Assembly (NCBI GenBank): GCA_900320065.1
Contig: ONQV01000001.1
Location: forward strand, 1-53,370
Direction of reading: 5' to 3'
Source of the DNA: an uncultured Eubacteriales bacterium
GTDB lineage: Bacteria > Bacillota > Clostridia > Christensenellales > Borkfalkiaceae
Length of the DNA stretch: 53,370 nucleotides
Of the stretch, positions 43,985 to 51,845 are shown in pieces. The stretch's first letter is position 1. Each line of letters opens with the position of its first letter. Both the position numbers and the translations under genes were made by a program. Below the pieces are notes generated by a model that worked only from the letters and a program-made list of their open reading frames with translations, did no database searches and was not told where the DNA came from.

Positions 43985-45529
43985 ATGAAGAAACTTTTGG
44001 CAATTGTTTTAAGTCTTGTGCTTTGCTTGGGGTTAGCCGCAGGCTGCGGAGACGATATTTCACAGGAAGACAAAGAGCATTCTCTTATTATCGAAGTGTT
44101 TGGCGGCGGCTACGGAACCGACTGGATAGACAGCCTTGGCGACGCATACACCAAGAAAACCGGACAAAAAGTAATCGTAACCGTTCAGACGGGACAACAG
44201 GGCATTTCGAATATGACTACGAATATTAATTCTATGGTTTCCGATACGGACATATTCTTTACGGCTAATCCTTCTTTTTCTGACGTGTATAAAGGAAAAG
44301 TTTCCGTCGGAGATACCCAATACGATTGCCTTTTTGCTGAAATGACCGATATGTACAACTCGACCATCGAAGGTGAAAATATTACAGTTAAGGATAAGAT
44401 GATAGATTCTTTTGAAGAGTATTTCAATATGGACGGGAAATATTACTTTTTCCCGTATTCGACGAGTATGCTCGGGTTTGTTGTAAATATGGGCGTGTGG
44501 GATACTTCTTGGGATATACCGCGTACGACTGATGAGTTGATCGCGCTCGCCAGACGCATCAAAAACGAAAAACCCGATATCGCGCCGTTTATCTATTCTC
44601 TCGGCGATGAATACTGGACGTCTATCTCGCACACCTTTTTCTGTCAATACGAAGGCATTGAGCAAATGAATAAGTTTTATCAAGGTTTTGATCCCGAAGG
44701 ACATCGTTATTCGGATAATATGGTTGCTTACGACGGGTATTACGAAACTTTGAAATTCTTTGAAGAACTGCTTAAAGACAACAACAAGTTTATGCATAGC
44801 GCAAGTAAAGACATAAATTTCACGAATATGCAGGGCTTGTTTTTACAGGGCAAAGCGGTGTTTACGCCCAACGGCGACTGGTTGGAAAGGGAAATGATTT
44901 ATAACTATCCCGACGTAAATATCAAAATGATTAAAACTCCCGTGCTTTCGGCAGTGGCGAACAAGTGCAGTTTTGCTTCCGCCGCGGATAAAGACGCGAA
45001 ACTCGCCGCGCTTATCGACTACGTTGACGGCAAAACTGAAAAGCCTTCTTGGGCGACGGATGGCGACGTGGCGACGGTTACGGAAGCGAGAAGTATCGAG
45101 TACGTCAGCGGACACGAAAGCATCGCGTTGATTCCGTGTTATTCTAACCAGATTTCCGCGGCAAAGGATTTCCTTAAATTTATGGCTTCGGACGAAGGTA
45201 TGAAGATATTCCGCGCGGAAACGAAAGGTTGCGAACTTCCGTTAAATTATACGGTCGCTCCGTCGAAAGATTATTCTATCGGATTCCGCAAATCAATAGA
45301 CGAAATTATGAACAGATCTGTTAAATGTTTCGTGAACTCAAAGGATAAAGTTTATTCTATCGGCGGCGTAAACGTGTATCTTTATAACAATAATAAAGGG
45401 CGTTGGGTAAACTGTTTCACAGCGACGTCGGAGAAGGATTACGTAGACGCGTTGACATATTACAATGCCGAAGTTGCCGCCGTTAAAAAGATGTTACCTA
45501 CGGCAAAACAAAAAATGGGTTGGAATTAG
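43985..45529 (+). CDS. ABC-type solute-binding lipoprotein (extracellular family 1)
   Basis: Lipoprotein of 514 residues. The signal peptide LVLCLGLAAGC ends at a lipobox Cys (about 21). The body has features of carbohydrate-binding ABC components: an initial strand EHSLIIEVFGGGYG, YFFPYSTSMLGFVVNMGVWD with a gating loop, and a C-terminal NGDWLEREM and SAAKDFLKFMASDEGMKIF. No permease or ATPase genes follow in the window, so partners must lie outside it or elsewhere. It starts the probable surface operon after the AraC gene. The ligand is unknown. Confidence 0.85.
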   Translation: MKKLLAIVLSLVLCLGLAAGCGDDISQEDKEHSLIIEVFGGGYGTDWIDSLGDAYTKKTGQKVIVTVQTGQQGISNMTTNINSMVSDTDIFFTANPSFSDVYKGKVSVGDTQYDCLFAEMTDMYNSTIEGENITVKDKMIDSFEEYFNMDGKYYFFPYSTSMLGFVVNMGVWDTSWDIPRTTDELIALARRIKNEKPDIAPFIYSLGDEYWTSISHTFFCQYEGIEQMNKFYQGFDPEGHRYSDNMVAYDGYYETLKFFEELLKDNNKFMHSASKDINFTNMQGLFLQGKAVFTPNGDWLEREMIYNYPDVNIKMIKTPVLSAVANKCSFASAADKDAKLAALIDYVDGKTEKPSWATDGDVATVTEARSIEYVSGHESIALIPCYSNQISAAKDFLKFMASDEGMKIFRAETKGCELPLNYTVAPSKDYSIGFRKSIDEIMNRSVKCFVNSKDKVYSIGGVNVYLYNNNKGRWVNCFTATSEKDYVDALTYYNAEVAAVKKMLPTAKQKMGWN

Positions 45530-45557
45530 ATTGGATTTTTATAATAAGGGATAAATT

Positions 45558-48116
45558 ATGAAAAAAAGATTTTTTAAATTCGTTGCGGTTATCGGCGCTT
45601 GCCTGTTGTCGGTAAACGCGGTTGCCTGCGGCGATAACGAAAAAGAGAAGGTGAAAGAAGATTACAAGGTGTGGACGACTTACAGTACCGCAAAGGTAGT
45701 TCAAGACCCGTCGCTCAACGTCAATCACGAAATGATGCAAGCGGGAATAACGGTCAAAATGGCGAAGAACGAAATGGAAATGGGACAGTTTTTCGTTACT
45801 ACGGGCGAACAGAAAATCACAAGTTTCGATCTTGTGCCGTTAGACCTTAAAAATGCGCAAGGCGATATATTCCCTGTAGAAAATATGGAAGTTTACGTTG
45901 AAAAATGCGTAAGGGTCAAGAATAAATCAAGGGGCAATACGCTCGCGGAATATCCCGTCGGTTATATTCCCGACGCGCTCGTTCCTATGGAACTGTATAA
46001 AAAGGCGGGAGATAACAGTATAGCGCCGAATTGTAATCAGGGGTTTCTGGTGGATTTTACCACTTACAGCGATACCCCCGCAGGCGAATATACGGGAAAT
46101 TTTCAACTTGTTCTCAATAAAAAGGTAATAAATATTCCCGTTTCCGTAACCGTTGCGGATTACAGTCTTCCCGAACGTTCTAATTCTACTTCCTGTGTTC
46201 TTATCTACGAAGATTCGATTATGCAGGGAGAGATGACTTCGGAAGTCGACGGTTGGTACGAAATATATTATGAACACGCATTAAAATATAAAATGAATCC
46301 GTATATGGTGCCTGATTCTACGAAAGGGCCTGATAAATTTGCCGATAGCGTAGTTAAATATTACGATTATCCGAATTTTTCTTCTTACGGATTGCCGCAT
46401 CAGAGTTATCTTCCCGAAACGTATAGTAAAAATTATAGAGGCACAAGACCTTTGACTTATGAAAAAATAGGCGAGGAAAATAAATCCGCTATCACTTATT
46501 GGTTCGATTGCCTTTATATTTTGGGAATAAGGGCTGCGCGTAACGGTAAAAACTACTTTGACGGCGGATATTTTTATCCTATTGACGAACCGGAGACGTC
46601 GAAACAAGTTCGGGTTGCTCAGGAGTGGCTTAAAGACCTTCAATATTTAAGGGAAGACGTTGCCGACATTTTATTGAGCGACGGGGTTTTTGATAATTGC
46701 AACGACTCTTTCCGCGACAAGTGTATGGCAAGTCTCAGGAATATGCAGATAGTAGTTACCGCGTTAGCAGATGAAAAGGGGCTTGCCGAGTATGACGTAA
46801 CTTACGTGCCGCAGTTACACGAAATCAACGATTATTCGGTACAGACCAACATAGAAGAACACGCTATCGAAAATAATAACGATCTTTGGTATTATACGCA
46901 GATAGATCCCGCGCCGCCCGCACCGACCACGCATATAGACGATTTTCTCGTTTCCGCAAGACTGTTGAAATGGATTCAAAAATATTACGACATAAAGGGC
47001 TGGCTTTACTGGGATTACAACGAACTTTTCCAGAAAGAGCCTTTTGCTCAGGAAGGTATTGTTATCGATCCCTTTGAAGAAACCGATCGCGCGCTTGGCG
47101 ATATAAGTGCGCAAGGCGACGGCTATTTTGTGTATCCCGCGAATTCTTACGGCTCTGACGAACCGATACCTTCTATAAGATTGCTTGCATACAGGGACGG
47201 ACAGGACGATATGGATATCCTTTGTTATCTCGACGAACTTTATTCCGGGTATGAAAATTATTACGGGGTTGCGGAAGGCGAATTTAAGGCGAGCAGGGTA
47301 CTGAAAGGTCTTTACGACAGGTTGTTTTGCCGTTCTATCGCTTTCAGTAACGACAAGGTTTATGCCGAGTGCAAAGATATCCTTTCGGACACAGTTTCAA
47401 ATGCGGTAAACGGGAACGACAAATTTGTCTATACAGTGGATTATAACGGAATTTACGCCGATTATTCGTTTTACGTCGCGGACGGGTATTCCGTCAAAGT
47501 AAACGGAACGGCTTTAGACGGCGAACAAAGCGGAAGCGGCAATAAATTTTCTTACCGCGTCAATATTAAAGACAATAAAGTTCTTTCCGCAGTAACTCTC
47601 GTTAAAGACGGTACGGAAACCGAAAAGCGTTTATTCGAAAAGGATACCGTAAACGCTGTCGATATCGGGACGGAAAATATTAATATTACGCTTACGGTAA
47701 CGGAAAACAGCACCTTCGAAAAAGTCAAGGACACTTCGGATAACGACGTGTGGAACTGGAACTTTACGATAAAGAGTGTGCAGAAACAGACGGAAACGCA
47801 AACTTTGCGGTTTACTCCGTCGATAACGATAAAAGGCTTGCCGAGTTTTAACGTTATAGAGATAGATCTTGAAAATTTAACGTCGGAAGCGACGGAAATG
47901 TATCTGGTATTTGTGTCAAGCGACGGTTACGAATGGAAATCGGATATAGGGCTTACAAAAAACACTTTCCGTACTGTGGAAATCTTGAATAGGATGTCGA
48001 GCGGTAGAAATATTGAAACTGTTCGGATAGAATTTAAGAACGCCGATATTGAAGGCGGTGCGACGAAGTTATATGCCGACAGATATATCAAAATAAGTGG
48101 AATCCGCGTAAGATAA
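45558..48116 (+). CDS. DUF4091-containing lipoprotein
   Basis: Lipoprotein of 852 residues. The signal peptide ends at VNAVACGDN (Cys about 24). A beta-sandwich domain occupies the first ~200 residues. The central to C-terminal third has the DUF4091 block with GWLYWDYNELFQKEPF, then GDGYFVYPANSYGSDEPIPSIRLLAYRDGQDDMDIL (about 510-560), which resembles the family found with glycoside hydrolases. A C-terminal beta-rich domain follows (about 700-852). It starts 29 bases after the ABC binding protein and shares its strand, so it is likely an enzyme or binding protein of the same uptake system. The glycan is not identified. Confidence 0.75.
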   Translation: MKKRFFKFVAVIGACLLSVNAVACGDNEKEKVKEDYKVWTTYSTAKVVQDPSLNVNHEMMQAGITVKMAKNEMEMGQFFVTTGEQKITSFDLVPLDLKNAQGDIFPVENMEVYVEKCVRVKNKSRGNTLAEYPVGYIPDALVPMELYKKAGDNSIAPNCNQGFLVDFTTYSDTPAGEYTGNFQLVLNKKVINIPVSVTVADYSLPERSNSTSCVLIYEDSIMQGEMTSEVDGWYEIYYEHALKYKMNPYMVPDSTKGPDKFADSVVKYYDYPNFSSYGLPHQSYLPETYSKNYRGTRPLTYEKIGEENKSAITYWFDCLYILGIRAARNGKNYFDGGYFYPIDEPETSKQVRVAQEWLKDLQYLREDVADILLSDGVFDNCNDSFRDKCMASLRNMQIVVTALADEKGLAEYDVTYVPQLHEINDYSVQTNIEEHAIENNNDLWYYTQIDPAPPAPTTHIDDFLVSARLLKWIQKYYDIKGWLYWDYNELFQKEPFAQEGIVIDPFEETDRALGDISAQGDGYFVYPANSYGSDEPIPSIRLLAYRDGQDDMDILCYLDELYSGYENYYGVAEGEFKASRVLKGLYDRLFCRSIAFSNDKVYAECKDILSDTVSNAVNGNDKFVYTVDYNGIYADYSFYVADGYSVKVNGTALDGEQSGSGNKFSYRVNIKDNKVLSAVTLVKDGTETEKRLFEKDTVNAVDIGTENINITLTVTENSTFEKVKDTSDNDVWNWNFTIKSVQKQTETQTLRFTPSITIKGLPSFNVIEIDLENLTSEATEMYLVFVSSDGYEWKSDIGLTKNTFRTVEILNRMSSGRNIETVRIEFKNADIEGGATKLYADRYIKISGIRVR

Positions 48117-48128
48117 CGGAGAAAAATT

Positions 48129-51100
48129 ATGAAAAAAATTTTTAAAATAATGTTTTTGGCGATAATCGCGTTTACGTTGTTTGCATTTTGCGCTTGCGCT
48201 TGCGGTGATAGTGAAAACAAAAAACCCGAAGAATCCGCCGATAATATCGTTATAATTAACGGATTTAACGACTGGTGGGACGTCGCTACGAAATTTTATC
48301 TTGATCCGCGGGTGTTTTACGGCACAATGGCGGTAAATACCGACGCGCAATATATCGTTGAGGGCGACGCTTCTTACAAATTTACGGTTACGGGCACGGG
48401 CGCGAACAGCCCGCGCTTCGAAATGTTAGCGGGCGGCGTAAAATCGAATATTACCGACGTGAAGGAATTCGGTTTATACGTTTACAGTGATGCCGAATAC
48501 GAATTCAGCGTGATAATATCGGTACTCGGTTCTGCCGACAATACGGTATTTATGAATAAACAAACGGTTAAAACCGGCGAGAACAGGCTTGTTTTTCCCG
48601 TCAACAGAAGCGCGATACAGATAACGGGCGAAGCGGTGAATAAATACGTCATAGCATTCAGCGGGCTTAAAAGCGGCACGGAACTCTATCTCGATAATTT
48701 CTATGCCGCGACCACTACGGAAAAGGTAGAAACAAAGGCGGAAATAACTCAACTCATAACAGATATTTCTAATATGGACAGAACGAGCAGAACGCTGGTT
48801 GAAGGCTTGTTTGCCCGTTATAAAGCGCTGGGATACGAAGACAGACTCGGCGTAAGTAACTATTCCGCGCTTAAATCGGCGATGGATAAGTTCTGGCTTG
48901 AAGACCTGAACGACGCAAAAACCGCGGACAAAAACACATTGTTGTTTTTCGGTAGTCCGTTTGCCGAAGTTCAGATAAAAGCGGGAACGGACGGCATAAG
49001 CGATTGCAGTTACGTTACAGACAAGAAATTCGATGGCGAAACGGGTTCTATGCGCGTTACGTTGACTGAAACGTCTACCAACTGGGTAAACTTTGCCACA
49101 ACGGCGAATATAAGCATTGACAATGATCCGACGATACAGTTCACCGTTTATAACGAATCCGATCAAATCAAAGCATTATGCGTCGGTTGGAACGGACCGG
49201 ATGATTCCGACGAGCCGTATTATATAATCGAGCCGAATTCGACGCTTACATTAAGGTGTAAATCGTCCGATCTTACAAACAGCGGCGTTATGCAGATATG
49301 CGGGCTTTCGGATATGGAACTTCAGAGAGCGTGTGCGCCCGAAGGACGGTTGTATTTCTCTTCCGTACAAGCAGGCAACGTGGTGTCCTATTACAACGGC
49401 GATGTTTTGTTCGCAACGGAAGTGGTAGGATACGGTCGCAACGCGAAAGCGGATAAGATACCCGAAAAAGCAGAGTATTGGAATACGACATATACTTTTG
49501 ATAAATGGGTAACCGAAAACGGCGGAAACGTGGAGGCCGATCTCAACAATATAATTGCCGCAACGGAAGTTTATGCTTCTTACAATGCGGTAAGTAAATA
49601 CGCAGCGGAAGCCGCCGCGGAGCGGACGGGTAGCGATGCGAACACATTGTTCCTGTTCGACAGAACATTAGGATTGAAACAGGTAAGGTCAAATGAATTT
49701 ACGGATATAAGTATAAATTCGGCAGTTAAGCCGTCGGGTGAAAACGCCGTGCTGAAATTATCGGTAAACAATCTGGCTTCGGGCAATTTAGAATATGACG
49801 TTATGAATTATGACTTTAATGACGACGATTACGTTATGTTCTACGTGTATAACGGTACTAGCGCCGACTATATAGACATAGGGCTGTTACGTGGCAGCAG
49901 TAAAACTTCTACTTTACGTTTCCGCTTAGACAAAAACGAGTGGTGTATGGTCGCGTGGAGCGCGTCAAGCATAAAGGCAAACGATAAGATAAGTATGTAT
50001 AGCAGAAATTACGGAGATCACGATTATGCGGGCGTTGTTGACGCGAATATGACGGGCGATATTTATATTACGAAAGCGCGTGTGATTTCTTCCGATAATT
50101 ATGCGGCGTTATCTTCGGTTTCAGACGATTACGAATATATTTTGGGCAACACGACGTTTAAGGGCGCGGCGACATGGTGGCGTCCGAGCGGAAGCGGTTA
50201 TACGGGCAATGGGTATTATAATCCCGACGTCAATACGTTCAATTCTCCGTTGATCAACGAACCGTATTATATGGACGGAGTGCTTCGTGCGCAGATCAAC
50301 GGGCCTTGGCCTGCCGATCCCGGTACGACGGCTATAATAATGAAACTTAAAACGCCCGTTGCGTTTGCCGACAATATAATGTATATCACGATAAAAGGCG
50401 CGATGGAAGACGTGCACTTGCAGGCGTTCAACACAAACGGCAGTCATATCGGCACGCCGCACGCGATAGAAAGAACGGCAATACAGGACGGTTATTACAG
50501 ATACGCTTTCAATTTGAACAATTACGCGTCTGACGGTAATCTGTCTTATTTCAGACTTTACGTTATAGAGAATATCAAACTTCCACGTATAGCAGAAGTG
50601 CTTATTAAAGACTTCGCTTTCACTTCGCTCTCTTCGATAGTGGCTGAAAAGCGCGCGGGATACGATACGGACGTTATCGGCTTGTTCGATGACCCGTTAG
50701 GCGTCGCGCAGGTTTCCGCTTGGGCAGGTTCGGGATTTATCGGTAGTTATACGACCGAAAAACATATCGAAGGCGAAACGGGCTCGTTAAAGATAACTTA
50801 TTCGGACGCAGACGAACCTTCGGCAATACAGATAAGCAACAGGTACGGCTACACGCTTGAAAGCGGCAAGTACGTAGTGTTCTATATGTATAACGACACT
50901 AACGCGGGACGTATCGACATCGCTCTCGGTACAACGAGCAGAGTTTGCGTGTATCGCGGCGAGTGGGTGATGATTTGCTACGAGTCGACGAAAATGAACG
51001 ACGAAAATTTCGCGTTGCGTTTTTATGGATATCTATTTGACGACAGTGCTACGACGTTTACGGGCAGCATTTATTTCAGCCGAGTTAAAGTGTATAATTC

Positions 51101-51620
51101 CGACAAGGTACAAAACGCGACGGAGAATGCGGACTACACGATAGGACACACGACGTTCACGGGCGGGATAACCTACTATGGTAACGGCGATTACGGCGAC
51201 GACGAAAGATTCGTCGATTCACCGTTTTACAGTGATCCTTATATGGTGGACGGTGTGTTAAGAACGATACTGCGGTCTAATGACAACGGAACTTCGACGA
51301 CTCCTATGATAGTTTTAAGACTTAAAGACGAGGTACAATGTTACGACGGCACTGCCCTTTATATCACGATGAAAGGTGCGGACACGGCTGCGAGCAGCGT
51401 CGGTGCTCAAATATTCTGTAATGATGTGCATACGGGTACACCAAGTGCGACGATAGTTGAAACACTTGCCGACGGATACTACGTTTACAAAATCGATTTA
51501 AGCGGATTTAAGAACGATGCGCCGATAACTTATTTCAGACTATTCCCGATAGATTCGCTAACCGATTGGACAATGGCGGAAGTCCGTATAAGCGATATAA
51601 GCATAAGTAGCGGTTCGTAA
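48129..51620 (+). CDS. Large modular surface lipoprotein, 1163 aa
   Basis: Exported lipoprotein; the signal peptide ends near CACACGDS. The chain is repetitive. Repeat A (about 145 residues, beta-sandwich-like) is seen best at residues 505-655 and 848-990, with the words LFLFDRTLG / IGLFDDPLG, MFYVYNGTSADYIDIGL / VFYMYNDTNAGRIDIAL and GDIYITKARV / GSIYFSRVKV; a more distant copy is at 268-414. Repeat B (about 165 residues) occurs at 667-835 and 1001-1163, with YILGNTTFKG / YTIGHTTFTG and EPYYMDGVLRAQI / DPYMVDGVLRTIL. Between the first A and the others, residues 417-490 resemble an InlB-type B repeat. It starts 12 bases after the DUF4091 gene. Probably glycan binding. Confidence 0.8.
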   Translation: MKKIFKIMFLAIIAFTLFAFCACACGDSENKKPEESADNIVIINGFNDWWDVATKFYLDPRVFYGTMAVNTDAQYIVEGDASYKFTVTGTGANSPRFEMLAGGVKSNITDVKEFGLYVYSDAEYEFSVIISVLGSADNTVFMNKQTVKTGENRLVFPVNRSAIQITGEAVNKYVIAFSGLKSGTELYLDNFYAATTTEKVETKAEITQLITDISNMDRTSRTLVEGLFARYKALGYEDRLGVSNYSALKSAMDKFWLEDLNDAKTADKNTLLFFGSPFAEVQIKAGTDGISDCSYVTDKKFDGETGSMRVTLTETSTNWVNFATTANISIDNDPTIQFTVYNESDQIKALCVGWNGPDDSDEPYYIIEPNSTLTLRCKSSDLTNSGVMQICGLSDMELQRACAPEGRLYFSSVQAGNVVSYYNGDVLFATEVVGYGRNAKADKIPEKAEYWNTTYTFDKWVTENGGNVEADLNNIIAATEVYASYNAVSKYAAEAAAERTGSDANTLFLFDRTLGLKQVRSNEFTDISINSAVKPSGENAVLKLSVNNLASGNLEYDVMNYDFNDDDYVMFYVYNGTSADYIDIGLLRGSSKTSTLRFRLDKNEWCMVAWSASSIKANDKISMYSRNYGDHDYAGVVDANMTGDIYITKARVISSDNYAALSSVSDDYEYILGNTTFKGAATWWRPSGSGYTGNGYYNPDVNTFNSPLINEPYYMDGVLRAQINGPWPADPGTTAIIMKLKTPVAFADNIMYITIKGAMEDVHLQAFNTNGSHIGTPHAIERTAIQDGYYRYAFNLNNYASDGNLSYFRLYVIENIKLPRIAEVLIKDFAFTSLSSIVAEKRAGYDTDVIGLFDDPLGVAQVSAWAGSGFIGSYTTEKHIEGETGSLKITYSDADEPSAIQISNRYGYTLESGKYVVFYMYNDTNAGRIDIALGTTSRVCVYRGEWVMICYESTKMNDENFALRFYGYLFDDSATTFTGSIYFSRVKVYNSDKVQNATENADYTIGHTTFTGGITYYGNGDYGDDERFVDSPFYSDPYMVDGVLRTILRSNDNGTSTTPMIVLRLKDEVQCYDGTALYITMKGADTAASSVGAQIFCNDVHTGTPSATIVETLADGYYVYKIDLSGFKNDAPITYFRLFPIDSLTDWTMAEVRISDISISSGS
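49641..51608 (+). repeat. A-B-A-B protein repeat inside the large lipoprotein
   Basis: Two A modules (49641-50093 and 50670-51098) alternate with two B modules (50127-50633 and 51129-51608). The nucleotide copies have diverged far more than the protein pattern, which indicates old duplications under selection for the fold. A further A copy begins at about 52614 in the next exported gene. Confidence 0.75.
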
Positions 51621-51677
51621 AGCAAAATGAAAAAATTTTATCGGTAAAAAGCCGAAAAAAATATAAGGAGATGTGTT

Positions 51678-51833
51678 ATGAAAACAACTCAAAAAAACAA
51701 GGTTCAGGCATTAAAATATGCCGCACCCGATTTGAACGTGATGTCGAAGATAACACAAGATGTTATTCTTGCATCGCAAGGACAAATCGGAGACCCCGAT
51801 TTCGACGTCGGGCAGGATACGACAGATTTTTAA
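51678..51833 (+). CDS. 51-residue peptide between two modular surface genes
   Basis: A short frame with AAGGAG at 51665-51670 before its ATG and a stop whose bases overlap the next ribosome site (TAAGGAG), so it is in a coupled operon. It has a basic start (MKTTQKNKVQALKYAAPDLNV), a middle DVILASQGQ and an acidic end with DPDFDVGQDTTDF. No signal peptide and no cysteine. Similar short peptides with a DVI-x-x-S centre and Asp-rich tail are, as I recall, frequent and unassigned in Clostridia genomes. Function unknown. Confidence 0.7.
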   Translation: MKTTQKNKVQALKYAAPDLNVMSKITQDVILASQGQIGDPDFDVGQDTTDF

Positions 51834-51845
51834 GGAGATGGAAAA

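Noticed and set aside
44060..44797. Minus-strand frame of 245 codons within the ABC gene
   Set aside because: It lies wholly inside the solute-binding gene, with no family match and no ribosome site.
48474..49166. Minus-strand frame of 230 codons within the large lipoprotein
   Set aside because: Antisense shadow of a GC3-rich gene; composition not protein-like.
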